Shown: in pieces, positions 5,426-7,121 of the stretch
Layout: the number at the start of each line of letters is the position of its first letter
Position numbering within the stretch: position 1 is the stretch's first letter
NCBI GenBank assembly: GCA_003149835.1
Contig: QAMX01000086.1
Span: 1 to 7,121 of the forward strand
DNA: 7,121 nt
Direction: 5' to 3'
Source: Clostridiales bacterium
GTDB taxonomy: Bacteria; Bacillota; Clostridia; Oscillospirales; QAMX01
Position numbers and translations under genes: made by a program
Notes under the pieces: generated by a model
Told to the model about the DNA's origin: nothing
The model's database searches: none
The model's input: only the letters and a program-made list of their open reading frames with translations

Positions 5426-6679
5426 ATGAGAGATTTGAAAATTGCGGTCATCGGCTCCGGCTCAACCTATTCGCCGGAAATTTTTGAGGGAATTATCAAG
5501 CGCAAGGACAGCCTGTCGGTCAAAAAAATTGCGCTGATGGACATTGACGAAACCAAACTGTCCATTGTCGGCGGACTGATTGAGCGTATGGTCGCCGCGG
5601 CGGGCATCAACGCGGAGATTATCAAGACGACCGATCTGGATACCGCGCTCGACGGCGCCGACTATGTTCTCGCCCAGATCCGCGTCGGCCGCCTGCCCGC
5701 GCGTGTGTTGGACGAGCGTATCCCGCTGAAATATGGGCTGATCGGCCAGGAGACAACCGGTATCGGCGGATTTTTCAAAGCTCTGCGTACGATCCCGGAG
5801 ATCATGAAGATTGCCAGACGCATGGAAGAACTCTGTCCGCATGCGACGCTGATTAACTTCTCCAACCCGTCCGGTCTCGTCGCCGAGGCGGTACAGAACA
5901 ACTCCAAAATCAAAATGGTCGGTCTCTGCAATATTCCGATCAATATGTTTACCGACGCGCGCAAGCAGCTCGGCGACGATATTGATATCACGTATGTCGG
6001 CCTGAACCACCTGAGCTGGATCACCTCGATCAAAAAGCAGGGCGAGGAGATTCTGCCGCAGATCCTCGAAACCTACAAAGACGAGGATGTTGACAACAAG
6101 TATTTCCGCTACTGCCAGGGCATTCCCTGCGGATATCTGAACTATTATTATCGTACGCGCGAACGCCTCGCGGAACTGCAAGAAGCGGCGAAAACAAAGA
6201 CGCGCGGCGAGGAGTGCATGGAGATCGAAGCGCGGCTTTTGGAGCTCTTCTCGGATACGAGCCTTTACACAAAGCCCGAGGAGCTGAACAAGCGCGGCGG
6301 CGCTCTGTACAGCGAGGCGGCCGTTTCGCTGCTGAACGCCATTGAGAACAACCTGAACGAGATTCATGTCATCAACGTCATCAATAACGGCGCGCTGCCG
6401 TGGATGGCGGACGACGACGTCGTCGAGGTCAAGACGCTTGTCAGCAAGGATCAGCTGATCCCGATCCCGGTGCGCAATTTCAACAACCCGCATATCTGCG
6501 AGCTGATGCGGACAGTCAAGGCGTATGAGAAACACGCGGCGCGCGCCGCGCTCACCGGCGACCGTGACGAGGCGATCCGCGCGCTGATGATTCACCCGCT
6601 GATCGGCGACGTCAACGCCGCCGTCGCCTGCTTTGACGAGATGCTCGAAGCGCACAGACGCTATCTGCCCCAGTTCTGA
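5426..6679 (+). CDS. Glycoside hydrolase family 4, likely 6-phospho-beta-glucosidase
   Basis: A 417-residue cytoplasmic enzyme of the NAD+- and Mn2+-dependent GH4 family, which splits 6-phospho-glycosides by transient oxidation at C3 and elimination rather than by two acidic residues. The Rossmann motif IGSGSTYSPE (9-18) binds NAD. INFSNPSG (143-150), GLCNIPI (166-172, Cys168) and GLNHLSW (192-198, His195) carry the substrate and metal ligands, and the Tyr cluster YLNYYY (237-242) should include the catalytic base. GGALYSEAAVSLLNAIEN (291-308) and NNGALPWMADDDVVEV (320-335) are typical of LicH/CelF-like 6-phospho-beta-glucosidases. The length is normal for the family. A sugar-kinase gene starts 35 bases downstream, so the two are probably co-transcribed. 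The beta-gluco specificity is by resemblance; phospho-alpha-glycosides or amino sugars remain possible. Confidence 0.92.
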   Translation: MRDLKIAVIGSGSTYSPEIFEGIIKRKDSLSVKKIALMDIDETKLSIVGGLIERMVAAAGINAEIIKTTDLDTALDGADYVLAQIRVGRLPARVLDERIPLKYGLIGQETTGIGGFFKALRTIPEIMKIARRMEELCPHATLINFSNPSGLVAEAVQNNSKIKMVGLCNIPINMFTDARKQLGDDIDITYVGLNHLSWITSIKKQGEEILPQILETYKDEDVDNKYFRYCQGIPCGYLNYYYRTRERLAELQEAAKTKTRGEECMEIEARLLELFSDTSLYTKPEELNKRGGALYSEAAVSLLNAIENNLNEIHVINVINNGALPWMADDDVVEVKTLVSKDQLIPIPVRNFNNPHICELMRTVKAYEKHAARAALTGDRDEAIRALMIHPLIGDVNAAVACFDEMLEAHRRYLPQF

Positions 6680-6714
6680 TCAAAGTCAACACCTGACAGG
6701 AGAGGATTTTGTCT

Positions 6715-7121
6715 ATGGAGTATATTTTAGGCCTCGACGGCGGCGGCACGAAGACCGACTGCTATATTTTCACCAGAGACGGCGAGCTGGCGGCGTATGC
6801 GAACGGCGGCGCGACCAACCATGAGAAATATGACGGCGGCTTTGACGAGATGACGCCTGTGTTCGACGAAATCGTCGGCGGCGCGCTCAGCCAGCTGTCG
6901 ATTCGCCCCGCTGACCTTGCCGCATCGGTGTACGGCATGGCCGGCATCGACGTTCCGTCCCAGAAGACGCGGATGGAGAATTATCTGGCGGCCAAAGGGT
7001 TCAAAAACGCGATCGTCGTCAACGATTCGTTTTTGGGTATCAAAGCGGGGTGTCCGAAAGGCTACGGGATCAGCTTCGTCAACGGAACGGGCAATTCCGT
7101 CGGCGGCGTCGATAAAGACGG
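6715..7121 (+). CDS. BadF/BadG/BcrA/BcrD-family kinase, GlcNAc kinase-like (3' end outside window)
   Basis: The first 135 codons of a gene that runs off the right edge. It opens MEYILGLDGGGTKTDCYIF, with the phosphate-1 loop of the actin/hexokinase ATPase fold at DGGGTKT (8-14). YGMAGID (73-79), VVNDSFLGIKAG (101-112, with the conserved Asn-Asp pair) and the phosphate-2 loop NGTGNSVGG (123-131) follow in the order seen in N-acetylglucosamine kinases and the BadF ATPase family. It would phosphorylate a sugar with ATP in the cytoplasm. AGGAG at 6698-6702 and AGAGGA at 6701-6706 serve the start. Its place 35 bases behind a 6-phospho-glycosidase suggests that it feeds or follows that enzyme. The C-terminal half is missing, so substrate and completeness cannot be judged; the family also contains 2-hydroxyacyl-CoA dehydratase activators. 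Confidence 0.85.
   Translation, partial: MEYILGLDGGGTKTDCYIFTRDGELAAYANGGATNHEKYDGGFDEMTPVFDEIVGGALSQLSIRPADLAASVYGMAGIDVPSQKTRMENYLAAKGFKNAIVVNDSFLGIKAGCPKGYGISFVNGTGNSVGGVDKD

Noticed and set aside
5462..6655. A 397-codon open frame on the minus strand across the GH4 gene
   Set aside because: It is in codon register with the sense gene, so it stays open simply because TTA, CTA and TCA codons are avoided in the GC-rich sense frame; it ends exactly at the one TCA codon (5462-5464). It has no recognisable motif, while the sense frame is an unmistakable GH4 enzyme.

Overview
The window is GC-rich and every gene reads on the + strand. Strong Shine-Dalgarno sites (AGGAGG, AAAAGGAG, AGAAGGAG), short intergenic gaps, Rho-independent terminators, a diderm-free lipoprotein signal with LSAC lipobox, and a long-form ribosome hibernation factor all suggest a Gram-positive anaerobe. 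The gene families (NAT_N/GNAT_C acyltransferase, SPASM radical SAM enzyme, GH4 phospho-glycosidase, BadF-type kinase) fit a gut-type member of the Clostridia, possibly an Oscillospirales-like lineage. The taxon is an inference from gene content, not a direct reading.

Layout. (1) 2-163: the C-terminal end of an unrecognised gene. (2) 256-3205: a probable three-gene transcription unit with a two-domain NAT_N/GNAT_C acyltransferase, a classical GNAT acetyltransferase, and a secreted transglutaminase-like lipoprotein with a Thr-rich linker of 18-bp tandem repeats. It is closed by a hairpin terminator at 3276-3316. (3) 3427-4548: a stand-alone radical SAM/SPASM enzyme, followed by a hairpin terminator with A- and T-tracts on its two sides (about 4591-4647). 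(4) 4784-5299: the long-form ribosome hibernation promoting factor gene hpf, with a good sigma-A type promoter at 4720-4748. (5) 5426-end: a carbohydrate unit with a GH4 6-phospho-beta-glucosidase, then a BadF-family sugar kinase cut by the window edge. Between hpf and the GH4 gene lies a compact regulatory-looking block: a perfect 15-bp inverted repeat, a cre-like box, and two AAACGAT copies exactly 50 bp apart.

How the genes work together. The GH4 enzyme and the kinase plausibly form one pathway that phosphorylates a sugar and then splits or uses 6-phospho-sugars. The other units look like independent housekeeping or envelope functions. I see no tRNA, rRNA, CRISPR array, insertion sequence or phage gene, and no gene-free stretch longer than about 235 bases. 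I found no convincing new multi-gene system. The items most worth a second look are the regulatory block before the GH4 gene, the SPASM enzyme without a visible substrate, and the GH4/kinase pair. For three genes (lipoprotein, radical SAM, GH4) the ribosome-binding site argues for a start downstream of the longest open frame.
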